From contig NZ_BOPO01000004.1 of assembly GCF_017312725.1 (NCBI RefSeq), positions 1 through 64,000 of the forward strand: DNA of 64,000 nt, written 5' to 3'. Of this stretch, positions 10,901-21,918 are shown piece after piece. The DNA is from Actinocatenispora comari. Lineage in GTDB: Bacteria; Actinomycetota; Actinomycetes; Mycobacteriales; Micromonosporaceae. A program made the position numbers and the translations under genes. Within the stretch, counting starts at the first letter, position 1. Every line of letters starts with the position of its first letter. The notes under the pieces are model-generated. The model saw only the letters and a program-made list of their open reading frames with translations. It did not search any database and was not told the DNA's origin.

Positions 10901-13002
10901 CCGGCCGCGCCGCCACCCGTCGCCTCGACCGGCTCGCCGCAGCCTGGGTCGGCCAGACCATCGCCCGCCGCGGCGGCCGGGTCGTCGGCAGCTGTCCCGG
11001 CCGGGTCGTCGGCGGCCGGGTCGAGCAGCAGCCGTGGTACGTCGGTGGCCGGCAGTTCGGCGGCCGTCGCGGCGTCGGTGACCAGCAGCGTGGGTATGGC
11101 ATCGGCGAGCAGGTACCGGATCCGGTCGGCCGGGTGGTCCGGCTCGATCGGCAGGTACGCCGCGCCGGCGCGGTGCACCGCGAGCAGCGCCACGACCGCG
11201 TCGAGCGACCGGCCGAGCGCCAGCGCCACCAGCCGCTCCGGGCCGGCACCGGCCGCCACCAGCCGTACCGCGAGCCGATCCACCCGGTCGATCAGCTGAC
11301 GGTAGGTCAGCCGCCTCGTCGCGTCCTCGACCGCGACGGCGGCCGGCGTCTCGGCGGCGTACCGGCGTACCAGGTCGACCAGGGTCGCCGCGGCCGGCGC
11401 CGCCGGCCCGGCCGGTACCGGCACTGCCGCGGTCTCGCCCGCTCCGGTGGTCGCCGCGACGCCGGACGGCCGGGTCGGTGCCGCGCGGCCGGTACCGGCG
11501 TCGGTGAGCCAGCGCCGCTGCCGCGGGCTCGACCACTCCAGCCCGTCGACCGGCGCGTCCGGCGCCGCCAGCAGCGCATCCAGCAGCACGCCGAACGACT
11601 CGGTCCACTCCCGCACCACCGCCGGCGGGTACACGTCGGTACGGATCTCGAACGTGCCGGCGATCCCGTCGTCGGTGTCGCGCAGGATGCCGACCAGGTC
11701 GTGCTCGCCGCCGGTGTGCACCCGCCGCGGGTCGGCGATCGAGCGCAGCGCCTCGACGCTGGCCTGCTTCGGCAGGTGCATGAACACCCAGCGGAACAGC
11801 GGGGACCGGCCCGGCACCCGGGCCGGGTCGAGCGCTGTGACGATCCGGCCCACCGGTACGTCGGCGTGCGCGAGCAGCGCCGGGAACTCGGCGGTGAAGG
11901 CGGCCAGCAGCCGGGCGAACGTGTCCTGCTCGCCGATCCGCCAGCGGGTCGGCACCGCGTTCATCACGTACCCGACGGTGCGGGCCAGGCCGCGCGCCGA
12001 CCGGTTCGCGCTCGGGGTACCGAGCACCAGGTCGGGCGCGCCGGACAGCCGGTGTGCCAGCACCGCGAACGCGGTCATCAGCACCGCGTACACGGTGGCG
12101 TCGTGCCGGCGCGCGAACGCGCGCACCGCCGCCGCCACCGTCGCGTCCAATGTGAACGCGACCTGCTCGATGTCGAACGAGGCGTCCGGCGCGTCGATGC
12201 CGCCGACCGTCAGCGGCGGCGGCGGATCCGCCAGGTACCGGTGCCAGTGGTCGAGCTGCGCGTCGAACACCCCGGCGCGCTCCAGCTCGCCCTGCCAGCC
12301 GGCGAAGTCGGCGTACTGCAAGCGCGGCCGCTGGTGTGGCACCGGCGCACCGTCCCGGATCGCCCGGTACGCGGCGGTGAACTCGGTGTGCAGCACGTCG
12401 AACGACCACCAGTCGGTGGCGATGTGGTGCAGGGCGAGGACCAGGGTGCTGCGGCGCTCGTCCACGGTGATCAGCCGGCCGCGGATCGGCGCCTGCCGGC
12501 GCAGGTCGAACCGGGTCCGGCTGAACCGGGCGAGCTCCTCGTCCAGCGCGACACCGCCCAGCTCCACCCGCTCCAGCGGGAACGGGTCCGGCGGCGCGAA
12601 CTCGACCCGCGGATCCTCGTCCGCGCCGGCGATCCGCATCCGCAGCACGTCGTGCTGGGTACACACCGTGGTCAGCGCCTCGACCAGGTGCGCCGGCTCG
12701 ACCGGCTCGTCGAAGTGGTACGCGCAGCACAGGTTCAGCGCCGCCGCATCCGGGTACAGCGTCTCGAACACCCACAGGTCGCGCTGCGCCGGGCTCAGTC
12801 GTACCGGTTCGGCCGGATCGCGCGGCGGCACCACCGCCGGGATGTCCGAGATCCGTTGTGCCGCCACGAGTTTGCGCAGCAGCTCGACCCGGCGCGTACC
12901 GTCCAGGGCGGCGAACCGGTCCGCGGCCGAGCCACTCCGCCGGGAGGCCGCCGGCGGGCTCTCCCGGCGGTCCGGGGTCGGCGCCGGTCGGGCGGCGGTC
13001 AC
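7954..13002 (-). CDS. Nonribosomal peptide synthetase, module C-A-T-E
   Basis: This 1682-residue protein starts at a GTG overlapping the monooxygenase stop (GTGA). Its domains are condensation (HHIATDWWS near 192; the usual Gly after Asp is Trp here), adenylation ([11 protein letters not shown] near 719, NGKLDRDAL near 1093), carrier (LGGDSIM near 1144) and epimerisation (HHLAVDGVS near 1358, then YGLLRY and FNHLGRF further on). The epimerase predicts a D-amino acid from this module. The pocket read by eye is D-I-G-L-I-L-A-V-G, which I cannot assign. Pro/Ala/Asp-rich insertions precede YTSGTTG and also lie between the adenylation core and the carrier domain. A Lys/Arg-rich upstream extension in the same frame was not used, because the coupled GTG is the more natural start. 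Confidence 0.93.
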   Translation of the reverse strand: MTAARPAPTPDRRESPPAASRRSGSAADRFAALDGTRRVELLRKLVAAQRISDIPAVVPPRDPAEPVRLSPAQRDLWVFETLYPDAAALNLCCAYHFDEPVEPAHLVEALTTVCTQHDVLRMRIAGADEDPRVEFAPPDPFPLERVELGGVALDEELARFSRTRFDLRRQAPIRGRLITVDERRSTLVLALHHIATDWWSFDVLHTEFTAAYRAIRDGAPVPHQRPRLQYADFAGWQGELERAGVFDAQLDHWHRYLADPPPPLTVGGIDAPDASFDIEQVAFTLDATVAAAVRAFARRHDATVYAVLMTAFAVLAHRLSGAPDLVLGTPSANRSARGLARTVGYVMNAVPTRWRIGEQDTFARLLAAFTAEFPALLAHADVPVGRIVTALDPARVPGRSPLFRWVFMHLPKQASVEALRSIADPRRVHTGGEHDLVGILRDTDDGIAGTFEIRTDVYPPAVVREWTESFGVLLDALLAAPDAPVDGLEWSSPRQRRWLTDAGTGRAAPTRPSGVAATTGAGETAAVPVPAGPAAPAAATLVDLVRRYAAETPAAVAVEDATRRLTYRQLIDRVDRLAVRLVAAGAGPERLVALALGRSLDAVVALLAVHRAGAAYLPIEPDHPADRIRYLLADAIPTLLVTDAATAAELPATDVPRLLLDPAADDPAGTAADDPAAAAGDGLADPGCGEPVEATGGGAAGAADGGPVAGDAAWVMYTSGTTGWPKGVVVSHAGIAALADGLVRSFGTGPASRVLALGSPAFDISVGELCLAFGAGATLVVPPPGPLVAADLAAVLAERRISTVLLPPTILSGVPVTELPELRTIGLGADRCPAGLVAAWSATGRRILDAYGPTEATVGATISDPLPADDEAPPIGRPVTGMHAHVLDRALRPVPVGVLGELYLAGPGLARGYLGRPGATAERFVADPYRPGERMYRTGDLVRWRADGQLDFVGRADDQVKIRGVRVEPAEIEAVLARHPDVARALVVLRADRPGDRRLVAYLVGRDADPNAARAAGPDAAGADAVSDVRPDAARGAGPDADRAVGLGAGPDAGVGIDVAAVRAHALAVLPAQLVPAALVPLRALPVGPNGKLDRDALPAPDTAPRPTGRAPAGPTEQTLCELFAEVLGVPAVGVADGFFALGGDSIMAIQLAGRARAAGLELSPRDVFTAGTPEALALLARPAEPARAVPDPGVGTAPPTPVMRWWRDHTDDATAFTMSALLPVPPGTGAARLAAALRTLRARHGALRLRLADDTLTVPPPAAETPPGSVEPVPAEPARTLPSDPASSPSPLGRVAGPDDAVLRRVDVAGWDADRIRHLAVETAAATRIDPAAGDPLRAVWYDGGPAGGQLLLTVHHLAVDGVSWRILAAEWATLLAGGTEPPAPPVSFRTWARALAATDAGPELPYWTANQATSDAALLTPAAAAPAEASARRATLHTEVPASWLPRVLAGFRCGADDVLLTALLAAAVRWRGSGTALVVDREGHGRDELAGLDASGTVGWFTTQYPVRLAAADAGDAYWADDTAPGRILKQVKEDLRAVPAGGRGYGLLRYPASGAPRLGGPVPDVRFNHLGRFGTAAVDLLDAGGVPLTHPVEIDVATDDERILATWSYDPGRVGESRIRALADLWAAALARLSTQDGGATASDFPLVALDQRQVEALELDLTDELDPGDEADQRWPG

Positions 13003-14060
13003 GCGGTCACCTCCTTGCCGAGGGCGCCGAGGCGGCGCAGCCCGCCGAGCACGTCGTCGAGGCCGAGACCGAAGTCGACGAAGCACGCGACCTCGTCGCA
13101 GCCCAGCTCGGCCAGGTCGGTCAGGGTCGCCCGGCAGGTGTCGGGCGAGCCGAGCAGGCTGCCCCAGCTCAGGTACCGGCGGAGCGCGAAGCCGGCGAGC
13201 TGGTCGAGCTGGGCGTCGTCGAGGGCCGCGGCCCGCCCGTCGCCGGCCCGGTTGGCGGCGGTCTGCGCCACGTACGACCGCAGGTACGCGCGCAACGGTT
13301 CATCCACTGTGGACAGTGCGGTGGCGTCGTCGGCCGCGACGTAGGTGTGCGCCATCAGCGTCACGGTGCCCCGTTCGGCGGTGCCGGGCTGGTCCGGCGC
13401 CGCCGCGTAGGCCGCCCGGTACCGGGCGATCTTGTCGGCCAGCTCGTCCCGGGTCTGCCCGATCGTCGCGGCGAGCACGTTGGTGCGCAACCGTCCGGCC
13501 GCCTCCCACGTCGCCGGGTTGCCGGAACTGGTCAGCCACAACGGAAGGCGCGGCGAGTACGGCGCCGGCTGCGGCGCCACCGCGGTCTGCCGGCCGGTAC
13601 CGTCGACGAACTCGACCGCCTCGCCGGCCCACAACCGGCGCAGCAACCCGATGTCCCGGTGGGCCCGCTCGCGCCGGTCGGCGTAGTGGTCGGGGGCGAG
13701 CACGAAGTCGGTCGAGTGCCAGCCGGTCGCCACCGAGATGCCGACCCGGCCGCGGGACAGGTTGTCCACGACCGCCCAGTCCTCCACCACCCGCAGCGGG
13801 TGGTGCAGCGGCAGCACCACGCTGCCGGCCCGCACCGCGATCCGCTCGGTCGCGACCGCGAGCGCGGCCGACAGTACCGGCGGGCTCGGGAACACCTGCC
13901 CGACCTGCTGGAAGTGCCGTTCCGGCGTCCACACGGCGGTGAAGCCGAGCTCGTCCGCGGTCCGCGCGATGGTGAGGATCTCGTCGTACTTCGCGGCGTG
14001 CCGGCCGCCGCCGCCCGCGTCGTCGGCACCGAAGAACATCACGGACAGGTCCACGTTCAC
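12999..14060 (-). CDS. Luciferase-like (LLM) flavin-dependent monooxygenase
   Basis: This 353-residue protein begins [17 protein letters not shown] and has the family segments [36 protein letters not shown] and [16 protein letters not shown]. That pattern matches the natural-product LLM group (MupA/Atu6076-like), a TIM-barrel family that uses reduced flavin and oxygen. These enzymes are often fused to, or encoded beside, carrier domains. Here the gene lies between an NRPS ending in C-T without its own A domain and the next NRPS, so hydroxylation or another oxidation of a carrier-bound residue is inferred. The GTG start at 14060 overlaps the preceding TGA. The GTG of the next NRPS overlaps its stop in turn. 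Confidence 0.9.
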   Translation of the reverse strand: MNVDLSVMFFGADDAGGGGRHAAKYDEILTIARTADELGFTAVWTPERHFQQVGQVFPSPPVLSAALAVATERIAVRAGSVVLPLHHPLRVVEDWAVVDNLSRGRVGISVATGWHSTDFVLAPDHYADRRERAHRDIGLLRRLWAGEAVEFVDGTGRQTAVAPQPAPYSPRLPLWLTSSGNPATWEAAGRLRTNVLAATIGQTRDELADKIARYRAAYAAAPDQPGTAERGTVTLMAHTYVAADDATALSTVDEPLRAYLRSYVAQTAANRAGDGRAAALDDAQLDQLAGFALRRYLSWGSLLGSPDTCRATLTDLAELGCDEVACFVDFGLGLDDVLGGLRRLGALGKEVTA

Positions 14061-17000
14061 TCCCTCGCTCGGGCGGCCGGCCGGGGTACCCGGGGACGCC
14101 GCGGGATCGGCGCCGCGGGCTCCGCCGGCAGGGTGGCCAGCAGCCGGGCCAGCCGGGTCACAGTCGGCGCGGTGAACAGGTGCTGCGCGGTCGCCGGCAG
14201 CCGCTCGGCGGTGGCGATGCGGGCCGCGACCCGGACCGCGCGCAGCGAGTTGCCGCCCAGCGCGAAGAAGTCGTCGTCCGGGCCGACCGCGTCGAGACCC
14301 AGCACGTCCGCCCAGATCGCCGCGATCCTCCCGGCCAGCTCCGTGCTGTGCGGCTCGGCCGCGGGCATGGCCGGCGCGGATCCGGTGTCTCCGGTCGACG
14401 GTGGCGCGGCGCCGCCCTCCGGCCCGCCGGACGAGAGCGCGGAGGCCTCGCCGGCCTCCGGTCGGACAGCAGGCAGGGGTGGTACGGCGGGCGGCAGGCC
14501 GGCCGGATCCGGTACCAGCGCGACGATCCGGGCGGTGGGATCGGCCGGCAGCGCCGCCAGCGTCGCGGTGAGCGCGTCCGCGAGCCACGTCGCGAAGGCG
14601 GCGTCGTACTCGTCCCGGCGGTACTCCACGGTGATCGCGATGCCCGCCGGGGCACCGTCCGGTCCGTACTCGTCGGTGACGTCGACCAGCAGGCCGAACC
14701 GGGCGGCCCCGGTACGGACCACCTCCATCGGTGCGGTGGCGTCCGGCAGCGCGAGCACGGCGCGGTCGTTGTTCTGCAACGCGAGTACCACGTCGACCAG
14801 CGGATGGTGGCCGGGCCGGCGGGGCGGGTTGAGCTCGGCCACGACGGCGTCGAACCCGACGTCCTGGTGCGTGAACGCGGCCAGGTCCGCCTCGCGTACC
14901 CGGGCCAGCAGGTCGGCCACGGTCGGCGCGCCGGCCAGTTCGGTGCGCAGTACCAGCAGGTTGACGAAGAAGCCGACCGCGTCGCCGGCCGCCGGACCGT
15001 CGCGGCCGGCAACCGGGGCCCCGAGCACGATGTCGTCGCCGGCGCCGGCGGCGGACAGCACCGCGGCGAGGGCGGTGTGCAGCACCATGAACAGCGTCGC
15101 ACCGTACCTTCGCCCGAGCCCGGTCAGCTCGGCGTGGCAGCCGGCCGGCAGCCGGCGGAGCACCGTGTCGGCGTCCGGCCCGGGAGCCGCCGGGCGATCC
15201 GGCCGGCGGGGCAGCGCCATCCCGTCCGGCAGCCCGCGCAGCCGCTCCCGCCAGTACCCGAGGCCCGCGGTGCCGTCCGCCGGTGCGGGCGCGGGGACGC
15301 GGGTGCGATCCGGTTCGCGGCCGGCGAGCCGGTCCCGGTACGCCGCGGACAGGTCGCGTACCAGCGGCGGCAGCGACCAGCCGTCCACCGCGACGTGGTG
15401 CAGCACCAGCAGCAGCGCGTGCGCGTCCGGATCGGCCGGGTCGGTACCCAGGGTGGCCCGGATCGGCGGTTCCGCGGCGAGGTCGAACCGGTGCCGGGCC
15501 GCGGCGAGCGTGGCCTGCTCCCCCACCACCTCGTCCAGCACCGGCCGGACCGCGGGCAGCAGGCGCGCGCGCGGTTCGCCGTCGACCGCGACGTACCGGG
15601 TGCGCAGCGACGCGTGCCGGGCGGCCACGTCGGCCAGCGCCGCGCGCAGTGCCGCGGCGTCGACCGGACCGCGCCACCGGAACAGGATCGGCATCGTGTA
15701 GGCGAGCCCCGCGTCCACCTGGTCCAGGAACCACAACCGCCGCTGCGCCGCCGACATCGGCACCAGGCCGGCCGAGTCCGGCTGCGCCGCCACCGTCCCG
15801 GCCACGTCCGGGCCCGCGGTCGGCCCCCCTCGCGCCTGCCGCCGTACGGTCGGTCCCCCGGGCGCATCCGCGCGCGCGGTCGCAGCATCCGCGCGCGTCG
15901 ACGCAGCATCCGGGCGCGCGGCCGCCATCCCGGACCCGTCCGGGCGCGCGGTCGGCACACCGGCCGCATCCTCGCCCGCGGCCGGTACGCCGGGAGCATC
16001 CGGCGGCGCGGGCGATGGTCCGGACGCCGCGGGTACGGGCGGTGCCGCCGCACCGGCGGCGTCGGGCAGCCGGGCGGCCAGTCCGGCCGGGGTCGGCGCC
16101 TCGAACACGGCACGTACCCCCGGTGAGACACCGAGCGTCGCGTCGAGCCTGATCAGCAGTCGCGCCACCGACAGCGAGTCGCCGCCGAGTGCGAAGAAGT
16201 CGTCGTCCGGCCCGACCGCCGCGATCCCCAGCACCTCGCCGAACACCCCGCACACCGCCGCCGTCACCGCGGCGGCGGTGGCCGCCCCGGCAGCGGGACG
16301 ATCGGAGCCGTCGTACGGGTCTGTTCCGGTGCCCGACCCGGACCCGACGCCCGACGTGGACTCGACGTCCGACGTGGACTCGTCGTCCGACGCGGGTCCG
16401 GTGGCCGGCACGTACCCGGCCGCCGAGGCGGGCTCGCTGGCCGGAGGAGTCCCGAGCACCCCGGCCGGGGACGGGGCCACGATGGGCGGGGCGCCGGCAG
16501 GCGGGATCGGGATCGCGGTGGCTGGGCGCACGGTGGGCCGTTCGGCTTCGTTGGCCGGATGCCGCCCCGCGGTGGCCGGGCCGGTGGACGGGAGGGGCGT
16601 CGCCGTGGGAGGGTGCGCGCGCAGGGCGGCCCGGTCGAGCTTGCCGGACGCGGTCAGCGGCAGCTCGTCGACCACGGCGTAGCTGGCCGGGAGCATGAAG
16701 TCGGGCAGCGTCGTCGCGACGTGCGCGCGCAGCGCGGCGGCGCTCGGCGGGGTTCCGTCGGGTACCAGGTAGGCGACGAGCCGGCGCTCGCCACGGTGAT
16801 CGGTGTCGGCGACGACCGCGGCCCGGCGTACCGCGGGGTGGCTGGTCAGAGCGGCCTCCACCTCGCCCGGTTCGATCCGGTAGCCGCGCACCTTGACCTG
16901 GGCGTCCGCCCGTCCCACGTACTCCAGCGGCGCCGTGGCGTGCCACCGGACCAGGTCGCCGGTGCGGTACAGCCGTCCGCCGGGCGGCCCGTACGGGTCG

Positions 17001-18187
17001 GCGACGAACCGCTCCGCGGTGGCGCCGGGCGCGGCGAGGTAGCCGAGCGCGGTGCCGACGCCGGCCGCGTACAGCTCGCCGACGTCGCCGTCGGCGACCG
17101 GCCGCAGCAGCGGATCGAGCACGTGCACCCGCTTGCCGGCGATCGGCCGGCCGATCGGCACCGGGCCCGCGGCGTCGGCCGGCACCACCTGGGTGGTCAG
17201 GAAGATCATCTCCTCGACCGGCCCGTACCCGTTGCGCAGCACCAGGTCCGGGTGGGCGGCGAGGGCCCGGCGCACGTGCCGGGCGGACAGCGGCTCGCCG
17301 CCGACGACGAGCTCGCGCAGCCCGGCCAGCGCCGCCGGGTACTCGTCCACGACGAGGTTGAACAGGCTGGCCGACAGGTACATCGCGGTCACCCGGTGCT
17401 CGGCGACCAGCCGGGCCATCACGAGCGGATCGGCGCGGGTACCGGGATGCAGCACGCAGACGCCGCCGAAACACAGCGCGCCCCACAGTTCCAGCGCGAA
17501 CGCGTCCCAGGACGGCGGCGCGACCGACAGCCACCGGGTGTCCGGGCGAAACGGCAGGTAGTCCTGCCCGGCGAGGGTGCCGACGATGGCCCGGTGCGGT
17601 GCGGCGACGCCCTTCGGCCGGCCCGTCGATCCGGAGGTGAACATCACGCAGGCCACGTCGCCGGGCCGCGTCGGGACCGCACCGCGTGGCAGCGGCGCCC
17701 CGGCCGCGCCGACGTCGAGCACCGGTACCGCCGGGTCCGATGTGGACAGTGGCGGGCCGACCACGGCCGCGATCCGGGCGGTGGCGGCCATCGCGGCGCG
17801 GCGCTCGGCGGGCAGTTCCGGGTCGAGGACCAGGTAGCCGGCGCCGGCCTGGAGCGTGGCGAGCAGCGCCACCACCAGGTCGGTACCCCGGGGCAGGTGC
17901 ACCGCGACCAGCTCGCCGCGGCGCACTCCGGCGCCGGTGAGCCGGGCGGCGAGCCGGGACGCGCGGTCGTCGAGCTCGGCGTACCGGATCCGCTCGGTGC
18001 CCGACACCAGCGCCACCGCGTCCGGGCGGCGCGCGGCCTGCTCCGCCACCAGGTCGTGCACGCACCGCTCGGCGGTCGCCGGTACGGACTCCCGGCGGCT
18101 CGCCGCGGTCGGTACCGGCTCGGCGGCGGTTCCCGGTGCGGGCTCGGCTGCGGTCGCCGGCTCGGGCGAGGTCGGGTGGGGGGTCAT
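14057..18187 (-). CDS. Nonribosomal peptide synthetase, A-T-C-T
   Basis: This 1376-residue protein is probably the initiating synthetase, because it opens with an adenylation domain and no condensation domain. It shows adenylation motifs ([11 protein letters not shown] near 184, GKLDRAAL near 517), carrier LGGDSLS near 669, condensation HHVAVDGWS near 930 and a second carrier LGGNSLR near 1312. The pocket read by eye is D-A-L-Y-V-G-G-I-F, with no confident substrate. The second half has no adenylation domain, so the last carrier must be loaded in trans or act as a relay, possibly for the monooxygenase encoded next. Long Ala/Pro/Asp-rich linkers flank the first carrier domain. It is translationally coupled to mbtH upstream. 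Confidence 0.93.
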   Translation of the reverse strand: MTPHPTSPEPATAAEPAPGTAAEPVPTAASRRESVPATAERCVHDLVAEQAARRPDAVALVSGTERIRYAELDDRASRLAARLTGAGVRRGELVAVHLPRGTDLVVALLATLQAGAGYLVLDPELPAERRAAMAATARIAAVVGPPLSTSDPAVPVLDVGAAGAPLPRGAVPTRPGDVACVMFTSGSTGRPKGVAAPHRAIVGTLAGQDYLPFRPDTRWLSVAPPSWDAFALELWGALCFGGVCVLHPGTRADPLVMARLVAEHRVTAMYLSASLFNLVVDEYPAALAGLRELVVGGEPLSARHVRRALAAHPDLVLRNGYGPVEEMIFLTTQVVPADAAGPVPIGRPIAGKRVHVLDPLLRPVADGDVGELYAAGVGTALGYLAAPGATAERFVADPYGPPGGRLYRTGDLVRWHATAPLEYVGRADAQVKVRGYRIEPGEVEAALTSHPAVRRAAVVADTDHRGERRLVAYLVPDGTPPSAAALRAHVATTLPDFMLPASYAVVDELPLTASGKLDRAALRAHPPTATPLPSTGPATAGRHPANEAERPTVRPATAIPIPPAGAPPIVAPSPAGVLGTPPASEPASAAGYVPATGPASDDESTSDVESTSGVGSGSGTGTDPYDGSDRPAAGAATAAAVTAAVCGVFGEVLGIAAVGPDDDFFALGGDSLSVARLLIRLDATLGVSPGVRAVFEAPTPAGLAARLPDAAGAAAPPVPAASGPSPAPPDAPGVPAAGEDAAGVPTARPDGSGMAAARPDAASTRADAATARADAPGGPTVRRQARGGPTAGPDVAGTVAAQPDSAGLVPMSAAQRRLWFLDQVDAGLAYTMPILFRWRGPVDAAALRAALADVAARHASLRTRYVAVDGEPRARLLPAVRPVLDEVVGEQATLAAARHRFDLAAEPPIRATLGTDPADPDAHALLLVLHHVAVDGWSLPPLVRDLSAAYRDRLAGREPDRTRVPAPAPADGTAGLGYWRERLRGLPDGMALPRRPDRPAAPGPDADTVLRRLPAGCHAELTGLGRRYGATLFMVLHTALAAVLSAAGAGDDIVLGAPVAGRDGPAAGDAVGFFVNLLVLRTELAGAPTVADLLARVREADLAAFTHQDVGFDAVVAELNPPRRPGHHPLVDVVLALQNNDRAVLALPDATAPMEVVRTGAARFGLLVDVTDEYGPDGAPAGIAITVEYRRDEYDAAFATWLADALTATLAALPADPTARIVALVPDPAGLPPAVPPLPAVRPEAGEASALSSGGPEGGAAPPSTGDTGSAPAMPAAEPHSTELAGRIAAIWADVLGLDAVGPDDDFFALGGNSLRAVRVAARIATAERLPATAQHLFTAPTVTRLARLLATLPAEPAAPIPRRPRVPRPAARARE

Positions 18188-18384
18188 CGGCGCAGGCTCG
18201 CCGGCCGCAGGTCGGTCCAGTTGCGCTCCACGTACGCCAGGCAGTCGGCGCGGCTGCTCGCGGCCAGCACGATCCGCCACCCGTCCGGTACCGCGATCTC
18301 CGCCGGCCACAGCGAGTGCTGGTCCTCGTCGTTGGCGAGCACCAGGTAGCTGGCGTCGTCGTCCTCGAAGGGGTTGGTGCTCAC
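18184..18384 (-). CDS. mbtH: MbtH family protein
   Basis: This 66-residue protein begins with a GTG-encoded [16 protein letters not shown] and has [18 protein letters not shown] and the tail [11 protein letters not shown], the full signature of MbtH-like proteins. These small partners bind NRPS adenylation domains and aid their folding and activity. It sits directly between the exporter gene, whose stop ends two bases before its start, and the first NRPS gene, whose ATG overlaps its TGA. It therefore most likely serves the four adenylation domains of this cluster. Confidence 0.97.
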   Translation of the reverse strand: MSTNPFEDDDASYLVLANDEDQHSLWPAEIAVPDGWRIVLAASSRADCLAYVERNWTDLRPASLRR

Positions 18385-18385
18385 G

Positions 18386-19726
18386 TCAGCCTCCGGTGGG
18401 TTGGGTCGCGGTCTGGTCGAGGTCGGGTATCCGGCTGTCCAGCTGGCGGACCGCGGTGCTGGCCAGGCCGATCAGCGCCGCCGCGGCACCGAGCAGGCCG
18501 GCGACGAACAGCATCGCGGCCATCCCGCTGCCCCGGCCGGTACCGACGATCGGGGCGAGCAGGCCGACCAGCCCGCGGTGGGCGGCGGCCTGCGGTTCGA
18601 AGACGTGGTCGGCGAGCGGGCCGGCCAGCACCGTGGCCACCGGCATCGACACCTGCGAGACGAATACGACGGCCCCGAACACCCGGCCCTGCTTGTCCGG
18701 CGGGACCTTGGTCTGCACGATCGCCTGCATGGTGCCGTTGACCAGCGGCATCAGCAGCGCCCCGACCAGGATCGCCGCGCACCAGGCGAGCGCGCCGTCC
18801 GCGGCGGACATCGCGAGCTGCGCGGACAGGCACATCCCGACGATGCCGAGCATCATCCCGCGGACCCGGTTGCGCGGCCCGCCCCAGGCGGCGAGCAGCA
18901 GGCCGCCGGCGATCCCGCCGACACCCATCGCGGTCAGCACCCCGGCGAGCGTGGCGGTGTCGTTGCCGGTACGGGCGAGCACCATCGGCTGCACGACCGC
19001 GAAGCCGAACACCATCACGAGGTTGACCACGCAGAACACCAGGATCAGGCCGCGCAGGCTGGGGCGCGCCAGCAGGTACCGCAGGCCCTCGGCGGAGTCG
19101 GCGAGCAGCCGCTTGCGTGGCGCGGCGCCGGCGTCGGCCGGCCGGGTCCGGGGCAGCCCGACCAGCCGTACCGTGGTGATCGCGAGCACGAACGTGACCA
19201 GGTCCAGCGCGAGGATCCAGCCGAGGCCGGCGGTGGCGACCAGGACGCCGGCGAGCGCCGGGCCGCACACGTCGGCGGCGCTGCGCGCGGTGGCGAGCAG
19301 CCCGTTCGCCCGCTGCAGGTTCCGCTTCGGTACCAGCAGCGGCACCGCCGACGACAGCGCCGGGTACTGGAACGCCGCGGACGCGCCGAGCAGCGCCACC
19401 GCCAGGTAGATCTCCCACAGGCTCAGGTGCCCGGTCGCGTACACCAGAGCGAGCGCGCCGACGCTGACCAGCCCGCCGGCGTCGGCGAGCTGCAGCGCGG
19501 TGCGTTTGGCGAGCCGGTCGACCACGGCGCCGGCGGTGGGACTCAGCGCCAGCTGCGGCACCATCGCGCACAGCGACAGCAGGACGACCTGGGTGGCGTG
19601 ACCGCCCTCGGTCCAGGCGCGGACCACGAACGCGAACCGCAGCACCGAGTTCCCGACGAGCGTGACGACCTGGCCGGACCAGACCACGCCGAACCGCCCC
19701 ATGCCGGCGAACCTGGCTCCCCCCAC
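18386..19726 (-). CDS. MFS transporter, probable product exporter
   Basis: This protein of about 446 residues has roughly 12 hydrophobic segments and opens [24 protein letters not shown], which suits a DHA3-type drug-efflux permease (MFS_3-like). The [13 protein letters not shown] stretch fits the cytoplasmic loop conserved in that group. As the first gene of the NRPS operon it probably exports the product or provides self-resistance. I chose the GTG at 19726 because GGGAGG precedes it by four bases. The ATG at 19702 is the alternative and loses only eight residues. The longer frame upstream lacks membrane segments and looks non-coding. Confidence 0.85.
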   Translation of the reverse strand: MGGARFAGMGRFGVVWSGQVVTLVGNSVLRFAFVVRAWTEGGHATQVVLLSLCAMVPQLALSPTAGAVVDRLAKRTALQLADAGGLVSVGALALVYATGHLSLWEIYLAVALLGASAAFQYPALSSAVPLLVPKRNLQRANGLLATARSAADVCGPALAGVLVATAGLGWILALDLVTFVLAITTVRLVGLPRTRPADAGAAPRKRLLADSAEGLRYLLARPSLRGLILVFCVVNLVMVFGFAVVQPMVLARTGNDTATLAGVLTAMGVGGIAGGLLLAAWGGPRNRVRGMMLGIVGMCLSAQLAMSAADGALAWCAAILVGALLMPLVNGTMQAIVQTKVPPDKQGRVFGAVVFVSQVSMPVATVLAGPLADHVFEPQAAAHRGLVGLLAPIVGTGRGSGMAAMLFVAGLLGAAAALIGLASTAVRQLDSRIPDLDQTATQPTGG

Positions 19727-20044
19727 GAAACCTCCCGCCCGTGCGCTGGCGACGGGGTCGACCCCGCCCGCGGTACGACCCCACGGTCGGGCCGCTCGCG
19801 CCGGCGGACCGATCGACGACGGGCGGCACACCGGCCGCCCGCAGCCCGACCGGAGCCGCGGCGAAAACACCCCGGACCGCTCAAGGTGTCCAGAGGGTAC
19901 CGTCGACCCCGCCTCCCAGGACAAGCCTTGACATTCGGCGATTCGGTCGGCTACACGGGACGAACTCGCAGGTCGGGCGGCATCGACGACGCACGGGCAC
20001 AGCCGGCCCGAATCGCGCCGCCGACACCGACCGGCGGCCCGTGC
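19727..20044. promoter_or_regulatory. Intergenic region with probable operon promoter and a rightward promoter-like site
   Basis: No convincing gene is present. On the minus strand TTGTCC (19919-19924) and TACCCT (19894-19899), 19 bases apart, are a plausible but weak promoter for the NRPS operon. On the plus strand TTGACA (19928-19933) and TACACG (19952-19957), 18 bases apart, form a better sigma-70-like pair. That pair points toward the 3-prime end of the sensor-kinase gene, in antisense. No open frame with good coding character follows it. Confidence 0.4.
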
Positions 20045-21130
20045 TCACTGCGCGGTGGTCGCCGACCCCAGGTCGGCGCGGAGGGTGACCGTGATCACCA
20101 GCCCGCCGTCCGGGCGGGCGACCGGGGCCAGCTCCCCGCCGTGCGCGTCGGTGACGGCCCGGACGATGGCGAGACCGAGCCCGTGCCCGCCGCGCCGCAC
20201 CCGGTTGCCGTCCAGCCGCTGGAACGGTCGGAACAGCCGTGGCAGCTCGTCCGGCGGAACGGCCGGACCGGTGTTGGCCACCCGCAGGCGGGCCCGGCCG
20301 GCGTCGTCGAGGCCGGTCCCGACCTCGACCCGGCCGCCGGCCCGGTTGTACCGCAGCGCGTTGTCGACCAGGTTGCTCACCAGGCTGGCGAGCAACGCCC
20401 GGTCACCGCGGGTCGGTGCGGCGCGAAGTTCGGTGCGCAGCACGATCCCCCGGGTACCGGCGTCGCGGGTCGCGGTGGACGCCACCCGCGCGGCGACCTC
20501 GGCCAGGTCGACCGGTTCGGCCCGCGCCACGCCCTGCTCGCCGGTGGCCAGCGTGAGCAGCGCGTCGACCAGGTGCTCCTGCCCCACGTTGAGCTCCAGC
20601 AGCTCCCGGCAGGTCTCGCGCAGCGTGTCGACCGTGGCGTCGGGGTCGTCGAGGGCCAGCTGCAGCAGCGCGCGCTCGGCCGACAGCGGGGTACGCAGCT
20701 CGTGCGAGGCGTTCGCGACGAAGTGCCGCTGCGACTCGAACGCGGCGCGCAGCCGCCCGTACAGGTCGTCCAGCGTCGCCGCGAGCTCGCCGAACTCGTC
20801 CCGGCCGGGCAGCGCCAGCCGCCGGTCCAGGCTGGTCGCGGAGATCTCCCGGGCGGTGGCGGTGATCGCGTGCAGCGGTCGCAGGTAGCGGCCGGCGACG
20901 AACCAGCCGAGCAGCAGCGCGATCAGCGCCACCAGCGGCAGGCCGACCGCGACGGAGACCAGGTGCACGTCGAGGTCGATGCCGGGCCGGCCGCCGCCGG
21001 TACCGGCCGGCTCGGTGTCGCCGACCGAGATCATCGGCACCAGCAGCAGGAGGGCGCCGACCGCGAAGAACGGCACCGCGTAGAGCAGGGTGAGCCGGGT
21101 TCGCACGCTGCGCCGGGCCCGGCGTGTCAC
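20045..21130 (-). CDS. Two-component sensor histidine kinase
   Basis: This 361-residue membrane kinase has a transmembrane segment near residues 14-34, a short outside loop, a second transmembrane segment near 55-80, a HAMP-like linker, the phosphorylation site HELRTPLS near 144, an N box (LVDNALRYN) and a G box (GGHGLGLAIV). It should autophosphorylate on His and pass phosphate to the response regulator encoded just upstream. The GTG at 21130 overlaps that gene's TGA. The small sensory loop suggests that it detects a membrane or cell-wall signal, or the neighbouring ABC transporter. That last point is inferred from the divergent arrangement. Confidence 0.93.
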   Translation of the reverse strand: MTRRARRSVRTRLTLLYAVPFFAVGALLLLVPMISVGDTEPAGTGGGRPGIDLDVHLVSVAVGLPLVALIALLLGWFVAGRYLRPLHAITATAREISATSLDRRLALPGRDEFGELAATLDDLYGRLRAAFESQRHFVANASHELRTPLSAERALLQLALDDPDATVDTLRETCRELLELNVGQEHLVDALLTLATGEQGVARAEPVDLAEVAARVASTATRDAGTRGIVLRTELRAAPTRGDRALLASLVSNLVDNALRYNRAGGRVEVGTGLDDAGRARLRVANTGPAVPPDELPRLFRPFQRLDGNRVRRGGHGLGLAIVRAVTDAHGGELAPVARPDGGLVITVTLRADLGSATTAQ

Positions 21131-21789
21131 GGCCGCCCCACCCGGTAGCCGCCCTCGCGGACGGTGTGGATCGCGGGCGGCTCGCCGAGCTTGGCCCGCA
21201 GCCGGCGGATCGTGGTCTTCACGGTGGTGGTGAACGGATCCGCCGCCTCGTCCCAGACCCATTCCAGCAGCTGCTCGGTGGACACCAGCCGGCCGTCGGC
21301 GGCGAGCAGGCACTCCAGTACGCCGAACTCCTTCGGGGTCAGCGCGAGCGGGCGGCCGGACCGGGTCGCGGTGCGCCGGCTCGGGTCCAGCCGGATGCCG
21401 TTGCGCTCCAGTACCGGGGGCAACGCCGCGGCACGCCGGCGCCCGAGCGCGCGCACCCGGGCCACCAGCTCGCCCAGGTCGAACGGCTTCGACAGGTAGT
21501 CGTCGGCGCCGAGGTCGAGCCCCTCGATGCGGTCGGCGACCGAACCGGCGGCGGTGAGCATCAGCACCCGGGCACCGGCGTCGCCGGCCAGGATCTGCCG
21601 GCACACCTCGTCGCCGGGCACCCCGGGCAGGTCCCGGTCCAGGACGACCACGTCGTAGCCGGTGACCGCCAGGTGTTCCAGCGCGTCGGCGCCGTCCAGG
21701 ACCACGTCGACCGCCAGCCCGGCCCGGCGCAGCCCGGCGCCGACCGCCCGGGCCAGTACCGGGAAGTCCTCGACGACCAGCACCCGCAT
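21127..21789 (-). CDS. OmpR/PhoB-family response regulator
   Basis: This 220-residue regulator has a receiver domain (MRVLVVEDFPVLARAVGAG; phospho-acceptor Asp in VVVLDRDLPG; Lys in DDYLSKPFD). A winged-helix DNA-binding domain follows, with LTPKEFGVLECLL and IRRLRAKLGEPPAIHTVRGGYR-like elements. The ATG at 21789 follows a GGTGGAG ribosome-binding site. It is coupled to its kinase by a GTGA overlap. It is divergent from the ABC transporter operon, whose upstream region carries a TGACAC direct repeat, so it probably controls that operon. Confidence 0.94.
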   Translation of the reverse strand: MRVLVVEDFPVLARAVGAGLRRAGLAVDVVLDGADALEHLAVTGYDVVVLDRDLPGVPGDEVCRQILAGDAGARVLMLTAAGSVADRIEGLDLGADDYLSKPFDLGELVARVRALGRRRAAALPPVLERNGIRLDPSRRTATRSGRPLALTPKEFGVLECLLAADGRLVSTEQLLEWVWDEAADPFTTTVKTTIRRLRAKLGEPPAIHTVREGGYRVGRP

Positions 21790-21850
21790 CTCGCTCCACC
21801 TTCCTCGCACCGTCCGCCGCCAGCCTGCCAGGCCGCCGGTGTCGCGGCGG

Positions 21851-21867
21851 TGACACCGGGCTGACAC
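21851..21867 (+). promoter_or_regulatory. Direct repeat, candidate response-regulator box
   Basis: TGACAC occurs at 21851-21856 and again at 21862-21867, 11 bases apart, about one helical turn. It lies in the divergent region between the response regulator and the ABC ATPase. Such spacing is typical of tandem OmpR/PhoB-family binding. That this regulator binds here is inferred. Confidence 0.4.
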
Positions 21868-21918
21868 GTACCGCCGGGTAGACCTCTGTGCCAGGCACAC
21901 CACGAGTGGAGGGGCAGG

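Noticed and set aside
13003-13086. Longer N-terminus for the C-A-T-E NRPS
   Set aside because: It is an Arg-rich extension overlapping the monooxygenase gene. GTG 13002 is coupled to that gene's stop.
20045-21898. Single fused sensor-regulator protein
   Set aside because: The long frame is the kinase frame continuing as a shadow through the response-regulator gene. The regulator is in another frame with its own start and stop.
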